Source: Methanoregulaceae archaeon (lineage in GTDB: Archaea > Halobacteriota > Methanomicrobia > Methanomicrobiales > Methanospirillaceae). From it: a stretch of DNA of 64,000 nt. Below, piece after piece: positions 44,160-53,585 of the stretch. The notes beneath the pieces are model-generated. The model saw nothing but the letters and a program-made list of their open reading frames with translations, made no database searches and was not told the origin of the DNA. Position 1 is the stretch's first letter; every line of letters begins with the position of its first letter. A program made the translations under genes and the position numbers. The DNA is taken from positions 1 to 64,000 of the forward strand of contig JACTVG010000004.1 in assembly GCA_015660965.1 (NCBI GenBank), read 5' to 3'.

Positions 44160-44765
44160 ATGGCAAAAAAACAAGTTGGAAGAAGAGTCGAAGGCTGGAA
44201 AGCCAAGAGTTGGTTTAAGGTGCACGTTCCAGAGAATCTCGGAAAGGTGTACATTGGTGATACCATTGCAAATGACGCTGGAAGCGTTGTTGGCAGGATT
44301 ATGCAGGCAACGCTCGGTGAGATAACAAACGACTATGCAAAGCAGCATATAAAAATGAGATTCAGAATTGCAAATGTGACCGGAGACGCCGCATACACTG
44401 AATTTGTTGGTCATGATGTAACACGTGACTACCTTCGTTCGCTTATCAAGCGTCGAAGTACCCGTATAGATTGTTTGGTCCCCATCGTAACAAAAGATAC
44501 AAAGAAAGTCCGGCTTACAATCAGCTGTTATACATTAGCCAGAGCAAACGTATCACAGATACATGCAATAAGAAACGCGATTACTGCAAATGTTCAAGCT
44601 CAAGCGGCCGCATGGGACCTCAATACGCTTGTTAACGGTATTGTCGCAGGCGAGATTTCACGCGATCTTTTCAAAGTGATCAAAGTACTCTACCCAATCC
44701 GGAGAATTGAGGTTGTCAAATCAAAAGTCGAAATGGTGGCTGCACCAACTCCTGAAAGTCCATAA
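44160..44765 (+). CDS. rps3ae: Small-subunit ribosomal protein S3Ae (eS1)
   Basis: This 201-aa eS1 begins with a basic segment (MAKKQVGRRVEGWKAKSWF) and has the recognisable APENLGK-like VPENLGKVYIGD, KIRFRIA-like MRFRIANVTGD and the FVGHDVTRDYLRSLIKRRSTRID motif. It is restricted to archaea and eukaryotes. It follows serS by 8 nt. Confidence 0.96.
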   Translation: MAKKQVGRRVEGWKAKSWFKVHVPENLGKVYIGDTIANDAGSVVGRIMQATLGEITNDYAKQHIKMRFRIANVTGDAAYTEFVGHDVTRDYLRSLIKRRSTRIDCLVPIVTKDTKKVRLTISCYTLARANVSQIHAIRNAITANVQAQAAAWDLNTLVNGIVAGEISRDLFKVIKVLYPIRRIEVVKSKVEMVAAPTPESP

Positions 44766-44874
44766 TATTTTAATAAACATCCAGTTTTTTTTATTTAGCA
44801 CTTAACAACCATAATCTGTGACCGGTTTCTGTAGACCGTTCAGCATAAGAGCTCTCCCGACAAATCTATCCATA

Positions 44875-46110
44875 ATGACCGCACGCAAGATCCTCTTTTT
44901 GGTCCTTGATGGTATCTCCGATCGTCCATGTCCAGAGCTTGAGGGGAAGACCCCACTCCAGTCGGCAAAAAAACCTAACCTTGATACCTTTGCTCGTGAG
45001 GGTATCTGCGGTATAATGGACACAATCGCACCCGGTATTCGCCCAGGATCAGATACGGCTCACCTCGCTTTACTCGGTTATGATCCAAACAGATTTTACA
45101 CGGGTCGGGGTCCACTCGAATGTGAAGGGACCGGAATAAAAATGCACCCCGGCATGATCGGGTTCAGATGCAACTTCGCAACACTATTGCATGATGGAAA
45201 TATTAGTGATAGGAGAGCTGGGAGAATTCATGATACAATAGCACTTTCTGAAGCGATCCAACGTCAGATAGATCTATCAAAATTCGGAGTTGAGTTCACA
45301 TTTAGATCGGGTGCCGGACATCGCGCTGCGCTTGCCCTTAAAGGAAAAGGTCTTGGACACTGTGTCTCATCTAATGACCCAAAAAAAGAGGGTGTTCCTC
45401 CCCTCGCTATAAATGCGGTTAAACAAACCAAAAAAGATAAAAAAACTGCTGCGGTATGTAACGAGTTTATAAAACAGGCCAATGCAATCCTTTCCGAGCA
45501 TCCTCTTAATAAGGAACGACAGAGAAAGAGGCTCCCCCAAGCAAATACAGTTCTATTGCGAGGCGCTGGGGAGATGGGAGTTTTCGAACCATTCTCTCAA
45601 AAATACGGTATCAATGGTAGTGTTATCTCAGCTGCAAGTTTGATTGCAGGGATTGGTACAGCTTTAGGGCTTAAGCGTGTTCATGTAGATGGGATAACAG
45701 GTTCTCAAGATAGTAACCTTTTTGGAAAGATTTTAGCTGCACAGAATGAGCTTCGTTCACAGGATTTCGTTCTCGTCAACATTAAAGGAGCAGATGAATC
45801 TGGTCATGATGGGCTTGCTAAGCAAAAAACAGCATTTATTGAAAAGATCGATGCCGCCATTGCTCCCTTACGTAGTTTACAGGAGTGTATTATCGTGATT
45901 TGTGCAGATCATAGCACTCCCTGTACTATTAAAGACCACAGTGCAGACCCAGTACCAGTTATAATTTGGGGAGATGGTGTTCGTACCGATGATGTTGTTC
46001 GGTTTGATGAGATCTCCTGTCCAAAGGGAGGACTCAACCGTATTCCGGGATCATCTCTTGTTCCGACCGCGCTTGACCTCATTAATAGAGCCCATAAATA
46101 CGGCGCGTGA
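44875..46110 (+). CDS. apgM: Archaeal 2,3-bisphosphoglycerate-independent phosphoglycerate mutase
   Basis: This 411-aa alkaline-phosphatase-superfamily mutase interconverts 3- and 2-phosphoglycerate. LFLVLDGISDRP supplies the first metal Asp, SDTAHLALLGYDP has the nucleophilic Ser, and the later ADESGHDG and CADHSTPCTIKDHSADP hold the second set of ligands. It uses ATG at 44875; an in-frame ATG upstream adds an unlikely 19 residues. Together with enolase it serves the gluconeogenic lower pathway. It is followed 9 nt later by the beta-helix gene. Confidence 0.95.
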   Translation: MTARKILFLVLDGISDRPCPELEGKTPLQSAKKPNLDTFAREGICGIMDTIAPGIRPGSDTAHLALLGYDPNRFYTGRGPLECEGTGIKMHPGMIGFRCNFATLLHDGNISDRRAGRIHDTIALSEAIQRQIDLSKFGVEFTFRSGAGHRAALALKGKGLGHCVSSNDPKKEGVPPLAINAVKQTKKDKKTAAVCNEFIKQANAILSEHPLNKERQRKRLPQANTVLLRGAGEMGVFEPFSQKYGINGSVISAASLIAGIGTALGLKRVHVDGITGSQDSNLFGKILAAQNELRSQDFVLVNIKGADESGHDGLAKQKTAFIEKIDAAIAPLRSLQECIIVICADHSTPCTIKDHSADPVPVIIWGDGVRTDDVVRFDEISCPKGGLNRIPGSSLVPTALDLINRAHKYGA

Positions 46111-46119
46111 GGGGACCCT

Positions 46120-46974
46120 GTGGCAAAGAAACGAAAAAAGCGTGTAGAGGATTGGCACCGACACTGTCTCCTGCCTGATAACACCGAATTACAAGAGCAT
46201 AGTATAAAGACAGACCGGAACATCGTAATTGGCGAGTTTTGTCAGATCGATTATGGACTCCGGGGGGAGGACGTCATTGTGGGGGATTCAACAAATATCC
46301 GCGAATACGTTTGGGCAAATGGTGATGCACGGATCGGCAACTGGTGCGAGATTGGAAGCGATGTGATAACCAAACAGGATGCATATATTGGTGAGGGGGC
46401 AAAAATCAAAGGCAAACTTGTCGTCGCAGGAATGTTAGATATTGGTGAAAACGTCGAAATTAAAGAGGGTTTTGAAGCGACGGGGGCAATCGAGGTAAGA
46501 AACCCGATGCCCGTAATTATTTTTATCCTTATTTATTTTATGACGCTCCTTCGTATCCAGAGAGAGGAGGATGTTGATCGGATTCTCGCTGATCTTTTCT
46601 CTGATGATGAAGAAGAATTCGAAATGCCACTTATGATACCATCCAGATCAAAATTAAATATGAAACTTTTTTCGGTACCTTCGACAATGCGGATTGGGAA
46701 AGGGTGTCGACTCCATGGGAATATTAGGGCAGGTTCAATCGATGTCCAACCAAGTACTGTGATTTTCGGTAGCTTAAGAGCAAAGAGGGGGATCAATGTG
46801 TCAATGGGCGTCGCCGTTCACGGAAATGTGGAAAGCGGGGAGGAAATCTATGTTCAGAAAGGTGCTCACATTCTCGGTGACGTTATAGCAAAAACAATTC
46901 GGCTTCATGAAGAAGCGAAAATTGACGGTACTATCGAAGCGCCCCACGGTCTTCGGATCGAGCGAGATTCATGA
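46120..46974 (+). CDS. Beta-helix / bactofilin-like protein with a central hydrophobic segment
   Basis: This 284-aa protein (GTG start) has two blocks of short beta-helix repeats: about residues 33-128 (IGEFCQIDYGL, VGDSTNIREYV, IGNWCEIGSDV, IGEGAKIKGKLVVAG) and 190-280 (IGKGCRLHGNI, VSMGVAVHGNV, VQKGAHILGDV, IDGTIEAPHG). A hydrophobic stretch (about 130-145, MPVIIFILIYFMTLL) and an acidic segment lie between them. The repeats resemble hexapeptide and bactofilin families, which can polymerise or scaffold. The product overlaps the next gene by 4 nt. Function unknown, possibly envelope or scaffold. Confidence 0.75.
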   Translation: MAKKRKKRVEDWHRHCLLPDNTELQEHSIKTDRNIVIGEFCQIDYGLRGEDVIVGDSTNIREYVWANGDARIGNWCEIGSDVITKQDAYIGEGAKIKGKLVVAGMLDIGENVEIKEGFEATGAIEVRNPMPVIIFILIYFMTLLRIQREEDVDRILADLFSDDEEEFEMPLMIPSRSKLNMKLFSVPSTMRIGKGCRLHGNIRAGSIDVQPSTVIFGSLRAKRGINVSMGVAVHGNVESGEEIYVQKGAHILGDVIAKTIRLHEEAKIDGTIEAPHGLRIERDS

Positions 46975-47807
46975 GAGCGGCTGAGATTCTTGGAACGAAA
47001 ACATTTGAGTTTATCGAACCTTCATTTGCCGATCTTATTAATACTAATTTCAATGAATTGCTCTTACACCTACCTGGTGACGAAGCCCTATTGTTAATCG
47101 ATGAACATGAAGAGCCTCTTACTATCGCTATTCACAGCTTAGGAAAATGGACGGCTGGAACATTTCTCTTTCGTCGGCCGACAGCGGCAGTAATTGAACG
47201 ATTCGAAGAATTAAATGGTGAAATATACCAAGAAAACAAAGCAGTTTGGACATTGGCAGTACGAGAATACTATAGTTTGCAAATTTTAGAACAGATCAGA
47301 CCCGCAGTTGGAGATCTTAATACGGCTAGATTGGTGATTCTTGAAAATTTGATTAAAGATATCTGGGGACAAGACACTGGTGGGACTTGTCTTGACTTTT
47401 GTTGTGGATCGGGTGTTGGATCGCAGGTGCTTCGTACGCTTAGGTTTTCCCCAGTCTCATGTGATAATGATTCTGCTCTTCTCTCTCTTGGACTATCAAC
47501 AGGACGCTTGAAACCTGAAGAAACAATGTGCATCGATGCCACTATTGCATCGAGGTATATCGATCCTTTGCCAAGAGGTATTGGCATCATGATGGGAGAA
47601 ATTAATAATTTTTCAAAGGAACTATGGCAGCATCTGGTTACTGAACTTTTTGCACTTACAAATGAAACTGTGATAACCGTTGGCACTAAACCAGAAGCTG
47701 ATTTAGTGAAAGATTGGGGTGAATCGTTACACCGTTCAATAAAAATATGGGAAAACGCGAAAGATCCGATCTATGATAGATGGATCTGTTCTTCAATTAG
47801 AGAATAA
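46971..47807 (+). CDS. Methyltransferase-like protein of unknown target
   Basis: This 278-aa protein has a degenerate N-terminal half and a Rossmann-type SAM-binding motif at about residues 136-150 (TCLDFCCGSGVGSQV), followed by an acidic CDND and a later CIDAT-like acidic loop. I do not recognise the family; there is no NPPY or similar catalytic tetrapeptide. It starts within the beta-helix gene (ATGA overlap), so the two are a coupled pair. Its stop lies 62 nt from that of the convergent helicase gene. Confidence 0.65.
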   Translation: MRAAEILGTKTFEFIEPSFADLINTNFNELLLHLPGDEALLLIDEHEEPLTIAIHSLGKWTAGTFLFRRPTAAVIERFEELNGEIYQENKAVWTLAVREYYSLQILEQIRPAVGDLNTARLVILENLIKDIWGQDTGGTCLDFCCGSGVGSQVLRTLRFSPVSCDNDSALLSLGLSTGRLKPEETMCIDATIASRYIDPLPRGIGIMMGEINNFSKELWQHLVTELFALTNETVITVGTKPEADLVKDWGESLHRSIKIWENAKDPIYDRWICSSIRE

Positions 47808-47869
47808 AAACGATTGCGTAACAAGTCAGATTTAAGTACTGACAATATACCGAGTTAGACGATTAAAAA

Positions 47870-49930
47870 TTAATGACGATTTTTTTTAGTTTGTTTTTGT
47901 GGGTCAATCGGTTTTTGTTGTTTATCTTCTTCACAATCAAGCTCTGCAATAATATCAAGAGAGTCGTCCATTTTTTCTGATAGGTCAACCACACGTAATA
48001 ACCGGTTAATTCCAATAAAGTGTTCCGCCATCACTTTAGCTAGTGGTGTGAGTTCAATAGTACCTTTTTCTGCTCTTTTCACCAAACGGTTGGCAATTAA
48101 CTCCGGAAGCACTGGCTCCATTGTTCCTACCATCATATCATTAATCCGCATAAGATCCTGTTCATCTCCATTACAAATGACTGAATTGGCTACATATTCT
48201 TCTGAACTCTGTTCCATATCATGCTCTGGGGCAACTTCTTCCATAGCACCTTTGAGCAGACGCATTGCCATTTCCTCTTCAGTGAAGTGGCTTTCTCGTG
48301 AGTAGGTTCCACCAGGTTCAGCAAGGATAACGACCTTTCCGAGATCATGGAAATCAGGTCTGCCGGCCCTACCCGCCATTTGATTGAACTCTTGGACAGA
48401 GAGCCAATCTCGTCCCATTGCAAGCGAATCAAAGATAACCTGCGATGCTGGAAAGTCTACACCAGCTCCGAGTGCAGCAGTTGTTACGACCGCCATAAGT
48501 TTTCCTTGTAAAAATTTTGTTTCGACCTCTCGTCGTTCCTGTGAAGTAAGACCTGCATGGTATGCCGCTGCTCTTATACCGAGGGACTCAGCGATTGTAT
48601 GACAGCGTGCTCGTGCATTGGTAAAAATTATACTTTGACCTCGGTAGCCTTTTGATGATGTACGCTTATATTCCTCTATCGTGAGATGTTTGATGGTCGG
48701 TATCTTCTGCTTTCTTTCAACAAATAGCAAGTAACGTTCCAACCCAACAGGGCGCTCGTCATACCTAACAAGAGTACAATTAAGCTTTTTTGCAAGGATT
48801 TTCGGTAACCCAATTGTTGCAGAGAGATATAGGAACTGCGCTTGCGGAACGAGATATTTTAAACGGGCAATCATTCCATCCAATCTATGCCCACGATCGG
48901 GATCTTCAAGCATCTGAACTTCATCGATGACCACTGTTCCGATGTTTTTCACCCTTTGCCCACATCGAATCATGTGATCGACACCCTCATAGGTTCCGAC
49001 AATGAGTGGAGCTTCGGGGTTTCTGTCACCAATCTTGCGGGTTTCGGGAAGATTCAGCCGACTGACACCTGTAAGAATACCCGTCTTTGCAAACGAGCTA
49101 TACCTATCAGAGAAACGCTCATATTTCTGATTGGCTAGAGCTACAAGTGGCACAAGAAAAAGCATCCTCCCTCTACCCTCAAGATAGTTTTTCACACCAG
49201 CCATTTCCCCAATGAAGGTTTTGCCACTCGCTGTTGCAGCAACAATAAGCAGATCTTTTCCCGAAAGTAATTCTGCATCAACTGCAAGTTGCTGTACTGG
49301 CATGAGCATTTCAACTCCCGAAGCCTTCATAAATTCTGATGGAAGAGGGAGATCAATAATTTTTGATGTCAAAAGAACAGGATGCGGTTCGAGGCGATCA
49401 AAAAGTGTTTGGGAAAGTGAAAGTTTATCGGGCTGCAATGTGGCAAGCACATGGTCGAGGTTCCTGTATTGATCGAGTAACACTTCAAGATGAGCAATGG
49501 CGTCTCTACCTAATCTCCCGATTTGCGCCGCTTCTCTACGCAATTCCCGTCGTGCGCAATCTATACAAATTCGTTCCCCTTTTCCGAATGCAACTGAACT
49601 CTGATCATCGAGCGGTGTAAAATGTTCATCAAATAAACATATCCGACACGCATCCACATACTCCCATTGAATTTGGAAATCACGAAGAAATGTATCTAGC
49701 AATGGGTCGGCTTTAACTAGCTGAACTTCGCTCTCCCGGAGTTGCGCGATTAAGTCCTTAGAGGGAGTGTGTTTAAACTCCTTTTTACCGCCCCAACGCA
49801 ATCGATAACGTGTTGGACGGGGACCTCGAGGGGTATCAGAAAGTTCAGTAATACCAGAACCGCGAACGTGTTTTCCATCGTAAAAGAGAATTTTGTAACT
49901 GCCCTTAACTGGCTGAATAATAATTTTCAT
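47870..49930 (-). CDS. Superfamily 2 helicase with N-terminal DUF5814-like region
   Basis: This 686-aa DEAD/Ski2-like helicase has motif I AATASGKTFIGEMAG (about residue 232), motif II DEVQML, motif III LSATIG and motif VI NQMAGRAGRPD. Before the motor domains there is an N-terminal region of about 190 residues, with four cysteines in a zinc-finger-like pair (CRICLFDE... CIDCARREL, about 95-130). The C-terminus has a winged-helix-like region and a Lys/Gln-rich tail. It overlaps the upstream regulator by 4 nt, ending a three-gene unit. Confidence 0.9.
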   Translation of the reverse strand: MKIIIQPVKGSYKILFYDGKHVRGSGITELSDTPRGPRPTRYRLRWGGKKEFKHTPSKDLIAQLRESEVQLVKADPLLDTFLRDFQIQWEYVDACRICLFDEHFTPLDDQSSVAFGKGERICIDCARRELRREAAQIGRLGRDAIAHLEVLLDQYRNLDHVLATLQPDKLSLSQTLFDRLEPHPVLLTSKIIDLPLPSEFMKASGVEMLMPVQQLAVDAELLSGKDLLIVAATASGKTFIGEMAGVKNYLEGRGRMLFLVPLVALANQKYERFSDRYSSFAKTGILTGVSRLNLPETRKIGDRNPEAPLIVGTYEGVDHMIRCGQRVKNIGTVVIDEVQMLEDPDRGHRLDGMIARLKYLVPQAQFLYLSATIGLPKILAKKLNCTLVRYDERPVGLERYLLFVERKQKIPTIKHLTIEEYKRTSSKGYRGQSIIFTNARARCHTIAESLGIRAAAYHAGLTSQERREVETKFLQGKLMAVVTTAALGAGVDFPASQVIFDSLAMGRDWLSVQEFNQMAGRAGRPDFHDLGKVVILAEPGGTYSRESHFTEEEMAMRLLKGAMEEVAPEHDMEQSSEEYVANSVICNGDEQDLMRINDMMVGTMEPVLPELIANRLVKRAEKGTIELTPLAKVMAEHFIGINRLLRVVDLSEKMDDSLDIIAELDCEEDKQQKPIDPQKQTKKNRH

Positions 49931-50736
49931 GGAGCGATCAGATCATGAATCGTATAGCTGAGCTCCACACTTTCTAATCGTTTTAAAAAATCTGTGAACT
50001 CTTCATCTACTATTACAATTGCGCATTCAAGCCCATGGAATGCAGCTTCGATGACACCCTCACGTGCCCCAAAGAACATGTCGGGTTTTTTACCAGCTGC
50101 ACGCAAGGCTATATATGCTTCAACTCCAACCGCAGCGACAACCTCCGCACCTTTAATTACTTCTAATAGACGCCCACGATTCACTTTGCGTGATCCACCA
50201 TGTTGGATTCGAGGTACTTTACAGACACGGATTGAACCTTCAACATGATCGATTATACCATTCAACCGAGCAACTCCAACATCCTCGTCCTTTTTTGCAT
50301 CCATTACGACAGTACCGGTCGCCACCTGCTTCTTTTTACCGGCATATAACCACCCACCTTTCATATACACACCGACATCATCACCTACCTTCAAATCCTC
50401 AGATGCGATCGCTGCCCAAACAGCTACTTGCTGGATAATGTCGCGTCGTATATGACGTGCATATGCTTCGAGAGATTCTGCATTTGCGAGAATCCACTCC
50501 ACACCTGCTCTGGTGACCTCGTAATTGCCCCTACCACTAGCTGCGACCATTCCTTCATCGACAAGCTCACGGATGTATTCAGAGATTGCCTGCGGTGTAA
50601 CACCAAGTTTGTCAGCAATCTCTTGCTGTCGAACTGCTGGCTGGTGCTCAGCAATCTCAACTAAAATCTGAAGACGTGTGACTTCCCTTTTGCTACGCAA
50701 GATTGTGTATAGAGGGTCCTTACCGCCCGGAATCAA
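49927..50736 (-). CDS. Winged-helix transcription regulator, MarR-like
   Basis: This 269-aa protein starts with a winged helix-turn-helix (about residues 15-80: VTRLQILVEIAEHQPAVRQQEIADKLGVTPQAISEYIRELVDEGMV) and continues with about 180 residues of an unrecognised alpha/beta domain (with GGWLYAGKKK and a VVAAVGVEAYIALRA helix). The methanogen distribution I recall for such proteins suggests a regulator, with the C-terminal domain as sensor. It overlaps the upstream ArsR-like gene by 17 nt and the helicase by 4 nt. Confidence 0.82.
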   Translation of the reverse strand: MIPGGKDPLYTILRSKREVTRLQILVEIAEHQPAVRQQEIADKLGVTPQAISEYIRELVDEGMVAASGRGNYEVTRAGVEWILANAESLEAYARHIRRDIIQQVAVWAAIASEDLKVGDDVGVYMKGGWLYAGKKKQVATGTVVMDAKKDEDVGVARLNGIIDHVEGSIRVCKVPRIQHGGSRKVNRGRLLEVIKGAEVVAAVGVEAYIALRAAGKKPDMFFGAREGVIEAAFHGLECAIVIVDEEFTDFLKRLESVELSYTIHDLIAP

Positions 50737-51232
50737 GCCGCACCAGTCCCTGGCCCTTTACATCGAGATGGGGGATCCGCTTTGCGAGCCCTTTTATAAA
50801 AATTGGACTGACGCCATGTTTGCGGGAAAGGTCATTAATTGATGTGGAACCACCATTTAACTCCTCTTCAATCTGTTCGACTATAGTGCGGAGGTTTTCA
50901 TCATTTGAGAGGGAAATATACAAAATGTCTGAAAGGTCCTGTAAATTGCACTGAAAGTTTGCCCTGAATTTGTTGTAAGTTGCACGGTACTCCTTTTTCG
51001 GTTTCTCTCCACGTTTTGGCATCCGCCATTGCTCCTCAACAAGGTTACCTTTCTTGAGGACCTGAAGACACACCGGTATGGACTCGGGATCAATATGAGT
51101 ACTTAGTTCTTCTTCGGTCAACCACGATTTACTGAGAAGTTCATAGACTTTTTTGTAAATGGGGTCGTTAAATGTCATGAGGAGTGGAACAAGTTCCACT
51201 GGATCATTAACTATTCTGATATGGCCCGGCAC
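50720..51232 (-). CDS. ArsR-like helix-turn-helix protein
   Basis: This 170-aa protein has an N-terminal winged-helix region (about residues 25-75: VYELLSKSWLTEEELSTHI, then ECLQVL-type CLQVLKKGNLV) and a second helical region with another HTH-like segment near the end (SINDLSRKHGVSPIFIKGLAKRI). There are no ArsR metal ligands (no CxCxxC motif). It is first in the operon with the MarR-like gene and helicase, and divergent from hypF; 56 nt separate the two starts. Confidence 0.8.
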   Translation of the reverse strand: MPGHIRIVNDPVELVPLLMTFNDPIYKKVYELLSKSWLTEEELSTHIDPESIPVCLQVLKKGNLVEEQWRMPKRGEKPKKEYRATYNKFRANFQCNLQDLSDILYISLSNDENLRTIVEQIEEELNGGSTSINDLSRKHGVSPIFIKGLAKRIPHLDVKGQGLVRLDSGR

Positions 51233-51288
51233 GCTGAAAACCCTATACTTATATCGCCGCCGAAATCAATAAGGTTTTGTGACACGCA

Positions 51289-53523
51289 ATGCGTAGACAA
51301 GGCAGAATTATCGTCAGGGGCATCGTGCAAGGCGTGGGTTTTCGTCCATTTGTCTACGCAAAAGCGCATGAACTAAACATACTTGGCACCGTAAAAAATC
51401 TCGGTAGCGAAGTTGAGATCTTCGCTAAAGGTGACCGATTTGAGGATTTCGTTGATGCAATTTCACATGGACCTCCATTAGCACAAATCGATTCAGTTCA
51501 AGTTTTTGATATTCAGCAGCAAACCGGAGACAGATTCACGATCTTACCGAGTGGCAGCGGTGCACTTACTGGTATGATTCCTCCAGATGTAGCGATCTGT
51601 GATTCTTGTATTGCAGATATATTCCGGAAAGGAGGACGGTATGACGGGTACTGGGCGACGTCTTGTGTGAACTGCGGTCCTCGCTATAGTATCATTGAGA
51701 AGCTCCCTTATGACCGAGAGCGTACTTCAATGTCGGTCTTTCCCATGTGCTCTGATTGTGCTGCAGAGTACAATGACCCTCACTCACGTCGCCATCATGC
51801 ACAAACAATTGCTTGTACTGCTTGTGGGCCGCAACTTTCACTGTTCGATGCTCAGGGGAGACGCATCGATTGCTTCGATCCAATAAAAGAGACTGCTGGA
51901 TTACTTGAGGCGGGGCGAATTATTGCGGTCCGGGGGGTGGGGGGATTTCATATTGCCTGTATTGAGGATTCAGCCAATGAATTGAAACGACGACTTGGCA
52001 GGATTGAGCAACCATTTGCAGTTATGGTCCGCCCAGATGCAATTGAAAAGATTGTATGCATCTCCGATGAGGAACGTTCACTACTCCAAAGCCCAATTCA
52101 TCCTATCGTTGTTCTAACGAAACGCGATCACTCATCTCACCCTTCAATTAGTAACCTTCACACGATTGGCTGTATGCTGCCTTACACGGGATTGCATCAT
52201 TTACTTTTCTCACTCCTCAAGCACCCGCTGTTGATCATGACGAGTGCCAACATGCCCGGTTATCCAATGATAACCGATATAGATCACGCAATGGCTAAGC
52301 TTGATCATGACGTAGATTTCTTTTTAACTCACAATCGCACCATTGTCAATCGCTGCGATGATTCTGTTGTTCGGGATGGCTATGTAATTCGACTCTCTCG
52401 TGGCATGGCACCGAAACGTACTGCTATCGATCTTGGAAAGAGGTGCATCATTGGTGTCGGTCCAGAATTAAATGCAAACGCAACAGTATACCAAAACGGA
52501 TTTGCAGTTACTTCACCTCATGTTGGAAACGTCCGCAATCCCTCAACACTTGATTACTTGAAAGAAACGGTCGCACGACTTCGCCGGCTTCTTGGAGCTC
52601 GTTTAGATCTTATCGCCCATGACCTTCATCCTCAGTTCCTTTCTACCCGGTTTGCTCTTGAACTGGCTGAAGAGGTAAAGATAGATCGTGTCCCTGTACA
52701 GCATCATCGTGCACACATCGCTGCAGCAACGACCGAACCCTGTATTGGGATTGCAATTGATGGTGTTGGTTATGGCGATGATGGGACCGTTTGGGGTGGA
52801 GAGGTCTTCTGCGGCCAAGTGCCTAATTTTGATCGCGTCGCACATCTTGAACCAGTTGCAATGCCAGGTGGCGACCTTGCGACCCGGTTCCCAGAGAGAA
52901 TGTTATATGGAATTCTTCCCGAACCTGAGATCCTTGACCTTCTCTCGTCGCGGGGCTGGTCAGATGTTGAGTTGAGTGTATTAAAAAGGCAAGTTGCAAC
53001 TGGATTCAATGTTTCAAGAACAAGCAGTTCAGGAAGAGTTCTCGATGCTGCGTCGGCCCTTCTTGGGATATGTCGAGAAAGGACCTACGATGGTGAACCA
53101 GCTATGAAACTCGAATCGGCTGCTGCAGGCGGGAAACCTGAACCATGGGACCTTATCTTCACTCGTTTAGGAACTGTTGAAACGCTGTCATCTCGTGCAA
53201 TCTTGGAAGCAGCTCTTACACGCTTACAAGAAGCACCCGCAAATGATAGGAATTTTGTCCAAGATATAGCTGCATCAGTTCAGTACAATCTTGCGCGGGG
53301 AATATCAGCATTAGCTATTCGGGCGGCTCACAAATATGGCATGAACACTGTTGCCCTTAGCGGGGGTGTTGCATACAATTATATGATACGTGAAACTATC
53401 CGGCGAGAAATTGTTGCAAATTCGCTCACTTGCTTGATTAACCGCGATTATCCTCTTGGCGACGGGTGCGTTTCATTCGGACAATGTGTATATGCCGGTG
53501 TTCTTCATAAGCAACGAGATTAG
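51289..53523 (+). CDS. hypF: Carbamoyltransferase HypF
   Basis: This 744-aa HypF makes the cyanide ligands of [NiFe]-hydrogenase by carbamoylating HypE. The domains run in order: acylphosphatase (GIVQGVGFRPFVYAKA), two zinc fingers (CDSCIADI...CVNCGP and CSDCAAEY...CTACGP), a YrdC-like domain (IIAVRGVGGFHIAC, TSANMPGYP) and a Kae1/TobZ-like domain (HHRAHIAA, ALSGGVAYN). The length is complete. Methanogen [NiFe]-hydrogenases and F420-reducing hydrogenases use this; other hyp genes are not in the window. Confidence 0.95.
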   Translation: MRRQGRIIVRGIVQGVGFRPFVYAKAHELNILGTVKNLGSEVEIFAKGDRFEDFVDAISHGPPLAQIDSVQVFDIQQQTGDRFTILPSGSGALTGMIPPDVAICDSCIADIFRKGGRYDGYWATSCVNCGPRYSIIEKLPYDRERTSMSVFPMCSDCAAEYNDPHSRRHHAQTIACTACGPQLSLFDAQGRRIDCFDPIKETAGLLEAGRIIAVRGVGGFHIACIEDSANELKRRLGRIEQPFAVMVRPDAIEKIVCISDEERSLLQSPIHPIVVLTKRDHSSHPSISNLHTIGCMLPYTGLHHLLFSLLKHPLLIMTSANMPGYPMITDIDHAMAKLDHDVDFFLTHNRTIVNRCDDSVVRDGYVIRLSRGMAPKRTAIDLGKRCIIGVGPELNANATVYQNGFAVTSPHVGNVRNPSTLDYLKETVARLRRLLGARLDLIAHDLHPQFLSTRFALELAEEVKIDRVPVQHHRAHIAAATTEPCIGIAIDGVGYGDDGTVWGGEVFCGQVPNFDRVAHLEPVAMPGGDLATRFPERMLYGILPEPEILDLLSSRGWSDVELSVLKRQVATGFNVSRTSSSGRVLDAASALLGICRERTYDGEPAMKLESAAAGGKPEPWDLIFTRLGTVETLSSRAILEAALTRLQEAPANDRNFVQDIAASVQYNLARGISALAIRAAHKYGMNTVALSGGVAYNYMIRETIRREIVANSLTCLINRDYPLGDGCVSFGQCVYAGVLHKQRD

Positions 53524-53585
53524 CTCTTTACAGGTTTTATCCGAGAAGTTTATCTTTCTAGACGCACAAGGTGGGAACAATAAAG

